From NCBI GenBank assembly GCA_965198995.1, contig CBDAQG010000002.1, positions 62,001 through 126,000 on the forward strand: 64,000 nucleotides of DNA, in the 5' to 3' direction. How positions within the stretch are numbered: the first letter of the stretch is position 1; every line of letters starts with the position of its first letter. The notes under the pieces were generated by a model. That model worked only from the letters and a program-made list of their open reading frames with translations, was not told the origin of the DNA and did no database searches. The position numbers and the translations under genes are program-made. Origin of the DNA: CAXMMR01 sp965198995. GTDB taxonomy: Bacteria; Pseudomonadota; Alphaproteobacteria; Acetobacterales; Acetobacteraceae. Below, piece after piece: positions 25,397 to 33,694 of the stretch.

Positions 25397-25636
25397 GCTT
25401 TGCCCCTTGACCCCATCAAAGGCGGAGCCTTTGAAATCCACTTGTTAGTCATTTTCAGTGGGCTAATCAGTGGCGAGTGGGCCGGGTTGAATGGCTTCGC
25501 CAAGCAAGAAGGCCAAGCTTGGACTCCAAACGAATGGAGTCTGGGGCCGCGGGCCACGTCGTGCGCAGCACGCATTCGCGTGACGTGCGCAGCACGCATG
25601 CGCGTGACGGGTCCAGGGCAGAGCAGTGGCCTTGCT
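25391..25636. repeat. Repeat A copy with internal tandem duplication
   Basis: Left arm (25391-25445) with AAAGGCGGAGCCTTT, about 95 bp of centre, then a right half in which the usual GGCCCCAG palindrome partner has been replaced by a duplicated GTGCGCAGCACGCAT unit (25561-25575 and 25585-25599) before the final GGTCCAGGGCAGAG part. It fills the gap to the next minus-strand gene. Confidence 0.8.
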
Positions 25637-25639
25637 GCC

Positions 25640-26047
25640 TTAACTTTGCTTAACCGCCCGCATCGCCAGAGCCATGCGCGTCTCGTCGGCCGCCGCGATC
25701 AGCAGGCCGCGATAGTCTCCCTGCTGCGCGTCCGCGTACAGGATGCTCGGGGCGACCTCGTCTGCGCCGAGCGTGCGCGAGACGTGGCGGGCGTGATCGA
25801 GGCCTTCGAGTTGATGGGCGGGGTCGGCGCCGTCCGCGTCGCTGAGCAGGAAGCGGTGCACTGGCCAGTCGGTCGGCTCCTCGGGCGCCGCCGGAAGGCT
25901 GCGCAGGCCGAGCGAGGCGGTCAGCGCGTGATAGAGCTCGAGCCCGGCCTTGAGCGCGGCCTCCGGCAACCCGGCCGCATCCGCCTCGGCTTCGAGCTCG
26001 ATCGGCGAGGCGGCGGCAAGCAGGATGGTCACGGCGGTGCTCTCCAT
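25640..26047 (-). CDS. Hypothetical protein next to the cobalamin cluster
   Basis: 135 residues, acidic and Ala-rich, mostly helical by composition, with no signal peptide or membrane segment. Recognisable stretches are AALKAGLELYHALTASLG, WPVHRFLLSDADGAD and ILYADAQQGDYRGLLIAAAD. No family recognised. It is divergent from cbiB with 50 bp between starts; a role in cobalamin metabolism is possible only by position. Confidence 0.5.
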   Translation of the reverse strand: MESTAVTILLAAASPIELEAEADAAGLPEAALKAGLELYHALTASLGLRSLPAAPEEPTDWPVHRFLLSDADGADPAHQLEGLDHARHVSRTLGADEVAPSILYADAQQGDYRGLLIAAADETRMALAMRAVKQS

Positions 26048-26097
26048 TCAGCGTCAGGCCTTCTACGCCGCGTCGCGCCCGACGTTGCCAGCTAGCC

Positions 26098-27051
26098 ATG
26101 CCGCCGACCCTCGCCATCACCGCCGGCGCGCTGCTGTTCGAGGCGGCGTGCGGCTACCCGGACAGGTTGTTCCGGCGCGTCGGCCATCCGGTGACCTGGA
26201 TCGGGGCGCTGATCACGGTGCTCGACCGGCGGCTGAACGAGGCGCGACTGCCGGCCCCCGCACGTCGCCGCCGTGGCGTGCTGGCGGTGGCGCTGCTGCT
26301 CGCCGCAACCCTGCTGCCCGTGCTGCTGCTGCAGGCGGCGCTGCTCGACCTGCTGCCGCGCCTGGCCGCGATCGCTGTGCTGGCGGTGTTGGCGTCGAGC
26401 CTGCTCGCGAGCCGCAGCCTGCACGCCCATGTCCGTGCCGTCGCCGACGCGCTCGAGGCCGAGGGGCTCGCGGCTGGCCGGGCTGCGGTCGCCCACATTG
26501 TCGGCCGCGACACGGCGGAGCTGGACGAGGCTGGCGTGGTGCGCGCCGCGATCGAGAGCCTGGCCGAGAACTTCTCCGACGGCGTGGTGGCGCCGGCGCT
26601 GTGGTGCGCGCTGCTCGGCCTGCCCGGCATCCTCGCCTACAAGGCGATCAACACCGCCGACAGCATGATCGGCCACCGCACGCCGCGCTACGAGGCGTTC
26701 GGCTGGGCCGCCGCCCGGCTGGACGATTGGATCAACCTGCCCGCCTCGCGCCTCGCCGCGTTCTGGCTGGCGCTCGCTGCCGGCCGCCGCGCCGGCGCGG
26801 CCTGGCGCTGCGTCCGGCGCGACGCCCGCGCCCATCGCTCGCCGAACGCCGGCTGGCCCGAGGCGGCGATGGCCGGCGCGCTCGGCCTGCGCCTGAACGG
26901 CCCGCGCCGCTACGGCGCCATTCTGCGCCAGGATGCCTGGACCGGCGACGGCCGTCCCGAGGCGACAGTCGATGATCTCCGCCAGGCGCTGCGGCTTTAT
27001 CGGCGTGCCTGTGCGATTCAGGTGGTTACAGTAGCAGCGCTTCTTTTTTGA
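26098..27051 (+). CDS. cbiB: Adenosylcobinamide-phosphate synthase CbiB (CobD)
   Basis: 317-residue membrane enzyme that attaches (R)-1-amino-2-propanol O-phosphate, or aminopropanol, to adenosylcobyric acid. Family motifs: FEAACGYPDRLFRRVGHPV with WIG, ESLAENFSDGVVAPALW, GLPGILAYKAINTADSMIGH, and RDARAHRSPNAGWPEAAMAG. Four to five membrane helices. ATG 26098 fits the family start. The last residues ALLF and the stop lie in repeat B. It is one of four cobalamin genes on the plus strand. Confidence 0.95.
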   Translation: MPPTLAITAGALLFEAACGYPDRLFRRVGHPVTWIGALITVLDRRLNEARLPAPARRRRGVLAVALLLAATLLPVLLLQAALLDLLPRLAAIAVLAVLASSLLASRSLHAHVRAVADALEAEGLAAGRAAVAHIVGRDTAELDEAGVVRAAIESLAENFSDGVVAPALWCALLGLPGILAYKAINTADSMIGHRTPRYEAFGWAAARLDDWINLPASRLAAFWLALAAGRRAGAAWRCVRRDARAHRSPNAGWPEAAMAGALGLRLNGPRRYGAILRQDAWTGDGRPEATVDDLRQALRLYRRACAIQVVTVAALLF

Positions 27052-27159
27052 AAAAAAGAAGCAAAAAACTTCTGTCCGTTCACCAAGCCAAGTCGTCGCA
27101 ATGATGTTACAGGTATAAATGAGCAAAAGTTTTTTGGTTCTTTTTTTCAAAAAAGAACC
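27039..27159. repeat. Repeat B, full two-armed copy
   Basis: Left arm 27039-27073 covers the cbiB stop; right arm 27125-27159 ends 7 bp from the end of the cobQ reading frame remnant. The spacer of about 50 bp is unique. Here the element lies between convergent genes and could terminate both. Confidence 0.9.
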
Positions 27160-27166
27160 GCTTCCT

Positions 27167-28595
27167 TCACTCCCCCGCAATCCTCATCAACGCATCGCAC
27201 TCCACGTGCTCTTCCAGATGCGCCGCCAGCGCATCGAGCGCCGCCTCGATTTCGGCTTCGTGGTCGAACCCGCCGGCGACCGCGCCGAACCGCGCCAGCC
27301 AGGCGCCGCGCTGCCGGTCGTCGGCGAACAGCCCGTGCGCGTAGGTGCCGAACACCCGCCCGTCGGCGGCGCACGCGCCGTCGAGGCGCCCGTCCGCCAG
27401 CCGCAGCAGCGGCCGCGCCGTGTCAGCCGGCGAATGGCGCCCCGTCCGCGACGCTCCAGCCGGTGACGGGCGCCAGCCGCTTGTCGCCGCGCAGCACCGT
27501 CTCGACGTCGAGCAATCCGAGCCCGGCCACCGCCTGCGCCGGCCCCTCGATGCCGTCCGGATCGGCGACCGCGCGGCCCAGCATCTGGTAGCCGCCGCAC
27601 AGGCCCAGGATGGCGCCGCCGCGGCGGTGGTGGGCCGCGATGTCGATGTCCCAGCCCTCGCGGCGCAGCGCCGCCAGGTCGGCGATCGTCGTCTTCGAGC
27701 CCGGCAGGATCAGCAAGTCGACCGCCGGTAGCGCCCGCCCGGCCGGCACCAGCGCCAGGCTGACGTCGGGCTCGGCGGCGAGCGGATCGAGGTCGTCGAA
27801 ATTGGCGATCCCCGGCAGCAGCGGCACCGCGATGCGCAGCCGCCCGTCGCTCCGCATTCCGCTCCGTTCGCCCAGGTCCGCCGCATCCTCCGCCGGCAGC
27901 CGCCGCGCCGCCTCGGCGTAAGGCACCAGCCCCAGCCCGGGCCAGCCGGTATGCGACGCGATCACCGTCATGCCGGCGGCGAACAGCGTCGGGTCGCCGC
28001 GCATCCGGTTGACGATGAAGCCGCGCACCATCGCCCGGTCCTCCGGCGCCAGCACCGCGTGCGTGCCCACCAGGGCGGCGATCACGCCGCCGCGGTCGAT
28101 GTCGCCGATCACCACCACCGGCGTGCCGCTCGCGCGTGCGAACCCCATGTTGGCGATGTCGCCGGCGCGCAGATTGATCTCCGACGCGCTGCCCGCGCCC
28201 TCCACCAGCACCAGGTCGGCGCCGCGCCCGACCTCGGCGAAGCTCTCCAGCACCGCCGGCATCAGCGTCGGCTTCATCGCCTGATAGTCGCGCGCCCGCG
28301 CCGTGCCGACCACCCGGCCCTGCACCACGACCTGGCTGCCGACTTCGCTTTGCGGCTTGAGCAGCACCGGGTTCATGTGCACGCTCGGCGCCACCCCGCA
28401 GGCGCGCGCCTGCAACGCCTGCGCCCTGCCGATCTCGCCACCGTCCGCAGTCACCGCCGCGTTGTTGGACATGTTCTGCGGCTTGAACGGCCGCACGGCG
28501 AGGCCGCGCCGGGTGAACACGCGGCAGAGGCCGGCGACCAGCAACGACTTGCCGACGCTGGAGCCGGTGCCTTGGAGCATGAGGGCTTTAAGCAA
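27167..28595 (-). pseudogene. cobQ: Cobyric acid synthase CobQ, interrupted by a frameshifting deletion
   Basis: CobQ amidates four side chains of adenosylcobyrinic acid a,c-diamide using glutamine. The first frame (stop at 27423-27425) carries the ATP-binding LQGTGSSVGKSLL, NMSNNAAVT, EGAGSASEINLRAGDIANM and the glutaminase Cys in ILGLCGGYQMLGR, then breaks after DGAPFAG. The sequence resumes in another frame directly with DTARPLLRLADG and FGTYAHGLFADD, ending at 27167. The segment normally between, a GYEIHMGRTxGP-like motif, is missing, consistent with loss of about 32 bp (3n+2). The predicted truncated product lacks the C-terminal 85 or so residues, including the conserved His of GTYAHG. 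Start is probably TTG 28595 (or ATG 28580). Confidence 0.85.
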
Positions 28596-28598
28596 GGA

Positions 28599-28658
28599 AA
28601 GGCCAGGGGCTTTGCCCCTGGACCCCATTAAAGGCGGAGCCTTTAAAATCCATTTGTT
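28599..28658. repeat. Repeat A, left arm only
   Basis: CCAGGGGCTTTGCCCCTGG and AAAGGCGGAGCCTTT, directly upstream of the cobQ start. Together with the repeat B arm at 28700 it separates cobO from cobQ. Confidence 0.85.
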
Positions 28659-28699
28659 GGTTCATGACTCATGGCGAGGGCGGTGCCTGACTTCCGGAT

Positions 28700-28734
28700 A
28701 AAAGTTTTTTGCTTCTTTTTTTCAAAAAAGAAGC
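28700..28734. repeat. Repeat B, single arm
   Basis: One arm in right-hand orientation (AAAGTTTTTTGCTTC then TTTTTTTCAAAAAAG), 16 bp after the end of cobO, hence between cobO and cobQ on the minus strand. Confidence 0.85.
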
Positions 28735-28750
28735 CCTTTCTTGTCTTGCC

Positions 28751-29383
28751 TTAATACTCAATCCCCTCCTGCGTCGTGACACCCGCCTGAAAATGATGCT
28801 TCACCAAAGTCATTTCGGTCACCGTGTCCGCCGCCTCGATCAGCGCCGGCTTCGCGTTGCGGCCGGTGACCACCACGTGCATGTCGCGTGGCCGTTGCGC
28901 GAGGGCGGTGAGCACGCTGTCGAGCGGCAGATACTCGTAGCGCAGCGCGATGTTGAGCTCGTCCAGCACGACCAGCGCCAGGTCGTTGCGCTGCAGCAGC
29001 GTCTCCGCCACGGCCCAGGCGTGCTGGCAGGCGGCGACGTCGCGGGCGCGGTCCTGGGTTTCCCAGGTGAAGCCTTCGCCCAGCGTATGCCACTCCACCA
29101 GCGGGCCGAAGCCTGCCAGCACGGTGCGCTCGCCGGTGCTCCAGGCGCCCTTGATGAACTGCACCACCGCGGTCTTGCGGCCGTGCCCGACCGTGCGCAG
29201 CAGCAGCCCGAAGGCGGCGGTGGATTTGCCCTTGCCGCTGCCGGTGTGGACCATCAGCAGGCCGCGCCGCTCGGTCTTGCCGGCCACCTCGGCGTCCTGC
29301 ACCGCCTTGCGCTTCTGCATCTTGAAACGATGCCGCTCCGTGTCCCCGGGGTCGCTGCGCTCGGGATCCTCGGTCACGCTCAT
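28751..29383 (-). CDS. cobO: Cob(I)yrinic acid a,c-diamide adenosyltransferase CobO
   Basis: 210 residues from ATG 29383. Transfers adenosyl from ATP to cob(I)alamin-type corrinoids. The P-loop is LLMVHTGSGKGKSTAAFG, with QFIKGAW, the ALVVLDELNIAL strand and HVVVTGRNA typical of CobA/CobO/BtuR. Its start overlaps the cobU stop by 4 bp (ATGA), so both are translationally coupled. The N-terminal 30 residues (SVTEDPERSDPGD) form the family's usual charged lead. Confidence 0.95.
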   Translation of the reverse strand: MSVTEDPERSDPGDTERHRFKMQKRKAVQDAEVAGKTERRGLLMVHTGSGKGKSTAAFGLLLRTVGHGRKTAVVQFIKGAWSTGERTVLAGFGPLVEWHTLGEGFTWETQDRARDVAACQHAWAVAETLLQRNDLALVVLDELNIALRYEYLPLDSVLTALAQRPRDMHVVVTGRNAKPALIEAADTVTEMTLVKHHFQAGVTTQEGIEY

Positions 29384-29907
29384 CGCGGCTCCTTCAGCGT
29401 CAGCGGCAGCCCGGCGGCGACGAGCAGCACCCGGTCGGCGCGCGCGGCGACCTGCTGGTGCAACGTTCCGGCGGCGTCGCGGAAGCGTCGGGCGAGTGCG
29501 TTGTCCGGCACGATGCCGAGGCCGACCTCGCTGCTGACCAGCACGGTGGCGGCCGGGCGCGGCAGCGCGCCGAGCAGGCGCGCGGTATGCAGCGCCACGT
29601 CGTGCTCGCCGAGGATCAGGGTGGTGAGCCACAAAGTGAGGCAGTCGACGAGCACGGGCGCGTTGCCGGCCTGCTGCAGGGCGTCGGCGAGGTCGGGGCC
29701 GGCGTGCAGGGTGCGCCAGGCGTCGCCGCGGCGGGCGCGGTGGGCGTCGATGCGGGTCCGCATCTCGTCGTCGCCGTCCATGACGGTGGCGGTCGCGATG
29801 TAGGTCCAGGGTGGCGGCGCCGCGGTGAGCAGCCGCTCGGCCAGCGCGCTTTTGCCCGAGCGGGCGCCGCCCAGCACCAGGGTCGTCTCTGGACGCGGGC
29901 CTACCAT
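29380..29907 (-). CDS. cobU: Adenosylcobinamide kinase / adenosylcobinamide-phosphate guanylyltransferase (CobU/CobP)
   Basis: 175 residues. It phosphorylates adenosylcobinamide and adds GMP. P-loop VLGGARSGKSALAERL; YIATATVMDGDDEMRTRI with the guanylylated His in DAHRARRGDAW; LVDCLTLWLT; and VSSEVGLGIVPDNALARRFRD, all family hallmarks. It starts 17 bp from the divergent histidine phosphatase gene and overlaps cobO by 4 bp. Confidence 0.95.
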   Translation of the reverse strand: MVGPRPETTLVLGGARSGKSALAERLLTAAPPPWTYIATATVMDGDDEMRTRIDAHRARRGDAWRTLHAGPDLADALQQAGNAPVLVDCLTLWLTTLILGEHDVALHTARLLGALPRPAATVLVSSEVGLGIVPDNALARRFRDAAGTLHQQVAARADRVLLVAAGLPLTLKEPR

Positions 29908-29924
29908 CCTGGCACGCCGGGCGG

Positions 29925-30500
29925 ATGAGGGTTCACCTGGTGCGCCACCTGCCGGTCGCGGCGGCCGGCCGCTGCTATGGCCGGCTCGACCTGCCGGCGG
30001 CGGCAGACGACGGCGGCCTGCTGGCTCGCCTGGCCGCGACCGGCGCCCATGTCGTCTGGAGCAGCCCGGCCAGCCGCTGCCTGGCCCTGGCGCGCCCGGC
30101 GGCCGAGCGGCTCGGCGTGGCGCTGCGCGTCGACGAGCGCCTGCACGAGCTCGATTTCGGCGACTGGGAGGGGCTGGCCTGGGAGGCGATCCCGCGCGCC
30201 GACCTCGACCGCTGGGCCGCCGACCCGGCCGGCTTCGCGCCGCCCGGTGGCGAGAGCGGCGGTGCGCTGCTCGCCCGCGTCGCCGCGTTCGCCGCCACCC
30301 TGCGTCGGCGCGGCGAGCCCGGCCTGGTGGTCAGCCATGGCGGCCCGCTGCGCCTGCTGCCGGCGCTCCTGCGCGACACGCCGGCGGACCTGCTCGCCGC
30401 CACGCCGGCGCCGGGCGAGCTGCTGTGCGTTCACGCGAGCAGGCTCAGCACGACGCACTCGGCCAGCACCGAGCCGGCGCCGAGCACGTCGCCGGTGTAG
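29925..30500 (+). CDS. cobC: Histidine phosphatase, CobC-like (alpha-ribazole phosphatase type)
   Basis: 191 residues. Phosphoglycerate-mutase-like fold: VHLVRHLPVAAAGRCYGRLD (the catalytic His lies in RHLP, where most relatives have RHG), SSPASRCLALA, the acid in ELDFGDWEGLAW, and the second His in LVVSHGGPLR. Its place in the cluster and the CYGRLD sequence match CobC, which dephosphorylates alpha-ribazole phosphate or adenosylcobalamin phosphate. The last 70 bp overlap the end of cobS on the other strand; residues past about 168 are encoded there and are Ser/Thr-rich. Confidence 0.83.
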   Translation: MRVHLVRHLPVAAAGRCYGRLDLPAAADDGGLLARLAATGAHVVWSSPASRCLALARPAAERLGVALRVDERLHELDFGDWEGLAWEAIPRADLDRWAADPAGFAPPGGESGGALLARVAAFAATLRRRGEPGLVVSHGGPLRLLPALLRDTPADLLAATPAPGELLCVHASRLSTTHSASTEPAPSTSPV

Positions 30501-31186
30501 CCGCCGAAACGCCGCCGGGCGATCGCCGCCAGCAGCAGCGCGGCGAGCGCGGCCACGGCCACCGCCATCGTCGCCCGCATGACCGGTAGCATGGCGAGCG
30601 CGACCAGCACGGCAAGCCCGCCGCCGGCCGCCAGCGCGCCTCGAGACGGCCGGCCGAGGGCAGCCGCCAGCCCCTCCGGCCGCGCCGGCGTCAGCGCCGC
30701 AATCAACACCAGGATCGCCCCGCGCCCGAGCGCCCCGGCCGCGACCAGCGCCGGCCACACCCGCCCCGGCGCGCCCAGCGCCACCAGCGCGCCGCCGCGC
30801 AGCCCCAGCGAGAGCACCAGCGCCGCGGCGCCGAAGGTGCCGATCCGGCTGTCGCGCATGATCGCCAGCCGGCGCTCCCGCGTGCCGCCGCCCGCCGCGT
30901 CGGCGACGTCGGCGAGCCCGTCCTCATGCAGCGCCCCGGTCGCCAGCAGCAGCGCCGCCAGCGTCCACGCCGCCGCCACCGCCGGCGCCAGGGCGAGCCG
31001 CGCCGCCACAGACCAGGCCAGCCCGCCGACGGCGCCCACCGCCGCGCCAACCAGCGGGTAGGCCCAGACCGCCCGCCCCAGCACCGCGGTGTCGTTCCCG
31101 ACAAGCCCGCCGACCGGCAGCCGCGTCAGCAGCGCCGTCGCCGCCGCCAGCTCACGCCCAAGACCGCGCCCGAGGTCAGTCCGCAT
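30431..31186 (-). CDS. cobS: Adenosylcobinamide-GDP ribazoletransferase CobS (cobalamin synthase)
   Basis: 251 residues from ATG 31186. An integral membrane enzyme joining adenosylcobinamide-GDP and alpha-ribazole. Motifs: ALLTRLPVGG, VWAYPLVGAAVGA, TGALHEDGLADVADAAGG with the metal-binding Asp residues, RDSRIGTFGAAALVL, and FGGYTGDVLGAG near the end. Its start overlaps cobT's stop by 11 bp. The tail-to-tail overlap with the cobC-like gene is 70 bp. Confidence 0.94.
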   Translation of the reverse strand: MRTDLGRGLGRELAAATALLTRLPVGGLVGNDTAVLGRAVWAYPLVGAAVGAVGGLAWSVAARLALAPAVAAAWTLAALLLATGALHEDGLADVADAAGGGTRERRLAIMRDSRIGTFGAAALVLSLGLRGGALVALGAPGRVWPALVAAGALGRGAILVLIAALTPARPEGLAAALGRPSRGALAAGGGLAVLVALAMLPVMRATMAVAVAALAALLLAAIARRRFGGYTGDVLGAGSVLAECVVLSLLA

Positions 31187-32195
31187 CGGCCGGCCCGCCC
31201 GCCGACACCCGCGCCTCGCCGAACGTCGCCATGTCGGCATGGCAGGCGCAGGCGGCGCGCAGGATCGGCACCGCCAGCGCCGCCCCCGACCCCTCGCCCA
31301 GCCGCATGCCAAGGTCGAGCAGCGGCGCCAGGCCGAGGGCGGCGATCAGCCGGCGATGCCCCTGCTCGGCCGAGACGTGCGCCACCTGGCAATGCGCCAA
31401 CCCGTCGGGATGCAGCCGCATCAGCGGCGCCGCAGCCGCGGTGCAGACGAAGCCGTCCAGCAGCACCGGCACGCCGCGTTGCCGCGCCGCCAGCGTGGCG
31501 CCGAGGATCGCCGCCAGCTCCCGCCCGCCCAGCGAGGCCGCCGCCGCCAGCGGGTCTTCGCCGGTGCCATGCCGCGCCAGCGCGAGGTCGATCGCCGCCG
31601 CCTTGCGCGCCAGCCCCGCCGCGTCCACCCCGGTGCCGCGCCCGGCCCAATCCGCCCCGTCGCCGCCGAACAGCGCCGCCGCCAGGGCCGCCGCCGCGGT
31701 GGTGTTGCCGATCCCCATCTCGCCCAGGCACAGCAGGTCGGCGTCCCCGGCCGCCGCCGCCCCGGCGTTCATCGCTTCCAGAAAGCCCACCTCGTCCATC
31801 GCCGGCACGGCGCACAGATCCGCCGTCGGGCGATCGAGTGCGATCGGCACCACCCGCAGGCTCGCCCCCGCCACCCGCGCGAGCTGGTTGATCGCAGCAC
31901 CCCCGGCGGCAAAGTTCGCCACCATCTGCGCCGTCACCGCCGCCGGATAGGCCGAAACGCCACGCTCCACCACGCCATGGTTGCCGGCAAACACCACCAC
32001 CTCGACATGCGCAAGCCGCGGCACCGCCCGCCCCTGCCAGCGCGCCAGCCACGCCGCGAGGGCCTCCAACCGCCCCAGGCTGCCCGGCGGCTTGGTCAGC
32101 TGCGCCTGCCGCGCCACCACCGCCGCCGCCGCCGCATCGTCGCCGGCCGGCAGCGCCGCGCAGGACGCGGCCACCGCCGCCATCGAAGACCACAT
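31176..32195 (-). CDS. cobT: Nicotinate-nucleotide--dimethylbenzimidazole phosphoribosyltransferase CobT
   Basis: 339 residues from ATG 32195; a GTG two codons earlier is closer to the AGGAGT site and is an alternative. It makes alpha-ribazole phosphate from NaMN and DMB. Motifs: LTKPPGSLGRLE, VVVFAGNHGVVERGVSAYP, GGAAINQLAR, GEMGIGNTTAAAAL, HPDGLAHCQVAHVSAEQGH, and the catalytic Glu near the end in LGEGSGAALAVPIL. It follows cobB by 10 bp. Confidence 0.94.
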   Translation of the reverse strand: MWSSMAAVAASCAALPAGDDAAAAAVVARQAQLTKPPGSLGRLEALAAWLARWQGRAVPRLAHVEVVVFAGNHGVVERGVSAYPAAVTAQMVANFAAGGAAINQLARVAGASLRVVPIALDRPTADLCAVPAMDEVGFLEAMNAGAAAAGDADLLCLGEMGIGNTTAAAALAAALFGGDGADWAGRGTGVDAAGLARKAAAIDLALARHGTGEDPLAAAASLGGRELAAILGATLAARQRGVPVLLDGFVCTAAAAPLMRLHPDGLAHCQVAHVSAEQGHRRLIAALGLAPLLDLGMRLGEGSGAALAVPILRAACACHADMATFGEARVSAGGPADAD

Positions 32196-32205
32196 CACGA
32201 CCACA

Positions 32206-33516
32206 TCACTCCTGCACCGCAATCGCATGAAAGAAGCTGCCGCTGACACGGCCCCGCCGGCCGCCCGCCTCGCCGAGCGCCGCGCCGTTGGCGTCCGTCA
32301 GCGCCGCCAGACCCAGGTCGCCGCCCGCCGCCCCATCCTCCACCATCGTCGCATAGTGGAACTCGTGCCCGCGCAGCACCGTGCCCGCCCGCCCCAGCGC
32401 GCACGCGCCGAGCAGCCGCGCCTCACGGTAGCCCAGGTGCATCCGCCGCGCCGCATAGCTCGTCGAGTGGCCAAGCAACCCCAGCATGGCATGCCGCTCG
32501 CCCGCCGCGTCGACCAGGCCCTCGCCGAGCACCATGTAGCCGCCGCACTCGCCATGCACCGGCCCGCCGAACCGCCGCATCCCCTCGCCAAACCGCGCGG
32601 CCGCGGCAATCCGCCCGGCCTGCAGCTCCGGGTAGCCGCCCGGCAGCCACACCGCATCGGCCGTCCCGTCCGGCGCCTCGTCGGCCAGCGGCGAGAACGG
32701 CATCACCTCCGCCCCCGCCCGCCGCCAGCCCGCCAGCACGTGCGGATAGACGAAGCCGAACGCCGCGTCCGACGCCACCGCCACACGCTGCCCCGGCGGC
32801 GGCAGCGGCAGCACCGCCGCCGCCGCCGGCACCGCCACCCCAAGCCCGGCCAGCGCGTCCAGATCCAGATGCGCCTCCGCCAGCCGCCCCAACGCCGCCA
32901 GCCGCGCCGCCAGATCCTCCGTCTCGGCCGCCTGCACCAGCCCCAGATGCCGCTCCGGCAACGCCACCGCCGCCGCCCGCGGCAACGCCCCCAACACCCG
33001 CAGCCCCGCCGCCGCGCAGGCCGACGCCGCCATGGTCCGATGCCGCTCGCTCGCCACCCGGTTCAGCACCACCCCCGCCAGCCGCACAAGCGGATCGAAC
33101 CCGGCGAAGCCGCACGCCACCGCCGCCGCCGATTGCGACTGCCCCGAGACGTCCATCACCAGCACCACCGGCCAGCCGAACCGCGCCGCCAGATCCGCCG
33201 CACTCCCCGACCGCCCCGGCACGTCCCCCGCGCCGTCGAACAGCCCCATCGCCGCCTCGACCACCAGCAGCGACCCATCGCCCGCCGCCCCCGCCGCCAC
33301 CGCCTCCAGCAGCCGCGGCGGCATCGCCCAACTGTCGAGATTGGCGCTCGGCCACCCGGTCGCCGCGGCGTGAAACGCCGGGTCGATGTAGTCCGGCCCC
33401 GCCTTTGCCGCCCGCACCGCGATCCCACGCGCGCGGAGCGCCGCCAGGATCGCCAGCGTCACGGTGGTCTTGCCGGAGCCTGAGCGGGGGGCGGCGATGA
33501 GGAAAGCGTTAGGCAA
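32206..33516 (-). CDS. cobB: Cobyrinate a,c-diamide synthase CobB (hydrogenobyrinate type)
   Basis: 436 residues from a TTG start placed so that the protein begins just before the ATP loop LIAAPRSGSGKTTVTLAIL; the much longer open frame upstream is repeat A and an antisense shadow of cbiD. It amidates side chains a and c. Also visible: KAGPDYIDPAFH, VVEAAMGLFDGAG, and the class I glutaminase with Cys in VHGECGGYMVLGEGL and a late GHEFHYATM. CobN follows it in the aerobic pathway. Start and ribosome site border repeat A, so expression signals may derive from it. Confidence 0.93.
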   Translation of the reverse strand: MPNAFLIAAPRSGSGKTTVTLAILAALRARGIAVRAAKAGPDYIDPAFHAAATGWPSANLDSWAMPPRLLEAVAAGAAGDGSLLVVEAAMGLFDGAGDVPGRSGSAADLAARFGWPVVLVMDVSGQSQSAAAVACGFAGFDPLVRLAGVVLNRVASERHRTMAASACAAAGLRVLGALPRAAAVALPERHLGLVQAAETEDLAARLAALGRLAEAHLDLDALAGLGVAVPAAAAVLPLPPPGQRVAVASDAAFGFVYPHVLAGWRRAGAEVMPFSPLADEAPDGTADAVWLPGGYPELQAGRIAAAARFGEGMRRFGGPVHGECGGYMVLGEGLVDAAGERHAMLGLLGHSTSYAARRMHLGYREARLLGACALGRAGTVLRGHEFHYATMVEDGAAGGDLGLAALTDANGAALGEAGGRRGRVSGSFFHAIAVQE

Positions 33517-33664
33517 GGGCTTTGCCCTCGACCCACCAAGGGCCGGTGGGCCCTTGGATCCCGACTCGTTTTTCTTGCTCGGCGAAGCCGATCGACCAAC
33601 CGAGTAAAGAACGGATTTTAAAGGCTCCGCCTTTAATCGGGTCCAGGGCAGACAGCCCTGGCCT
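33512..33664. repeat. Repeat A, two-armed copy with extra palindrome
   Basis: Left: AGGGCTTTGCCCT, then a copy-specific AAGGGCCGGTGGGCCCTT; about 60 bp centre with CTTGCTCGGCGAAGCC; right: AAAGGCTCCGCCTTT and CCAGGGCAGACAGCCCTGG. It fills the gap between the divergent cobB and cbiD starts, where promoters should be. Confidence 0.83.
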
Positions 33665-33694
33665 TCCTTCTCTTGCCTTCCTAGCTTCCTGTCG

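Noticed and set aside
25600..25640. GCAGTGGCC near 25.62 kb considered as a second cobalamin riboswitch before the cluster's distal end
   Set aside because: Only a short match inside repeat A; no B12 box or other aptamer helices around it.
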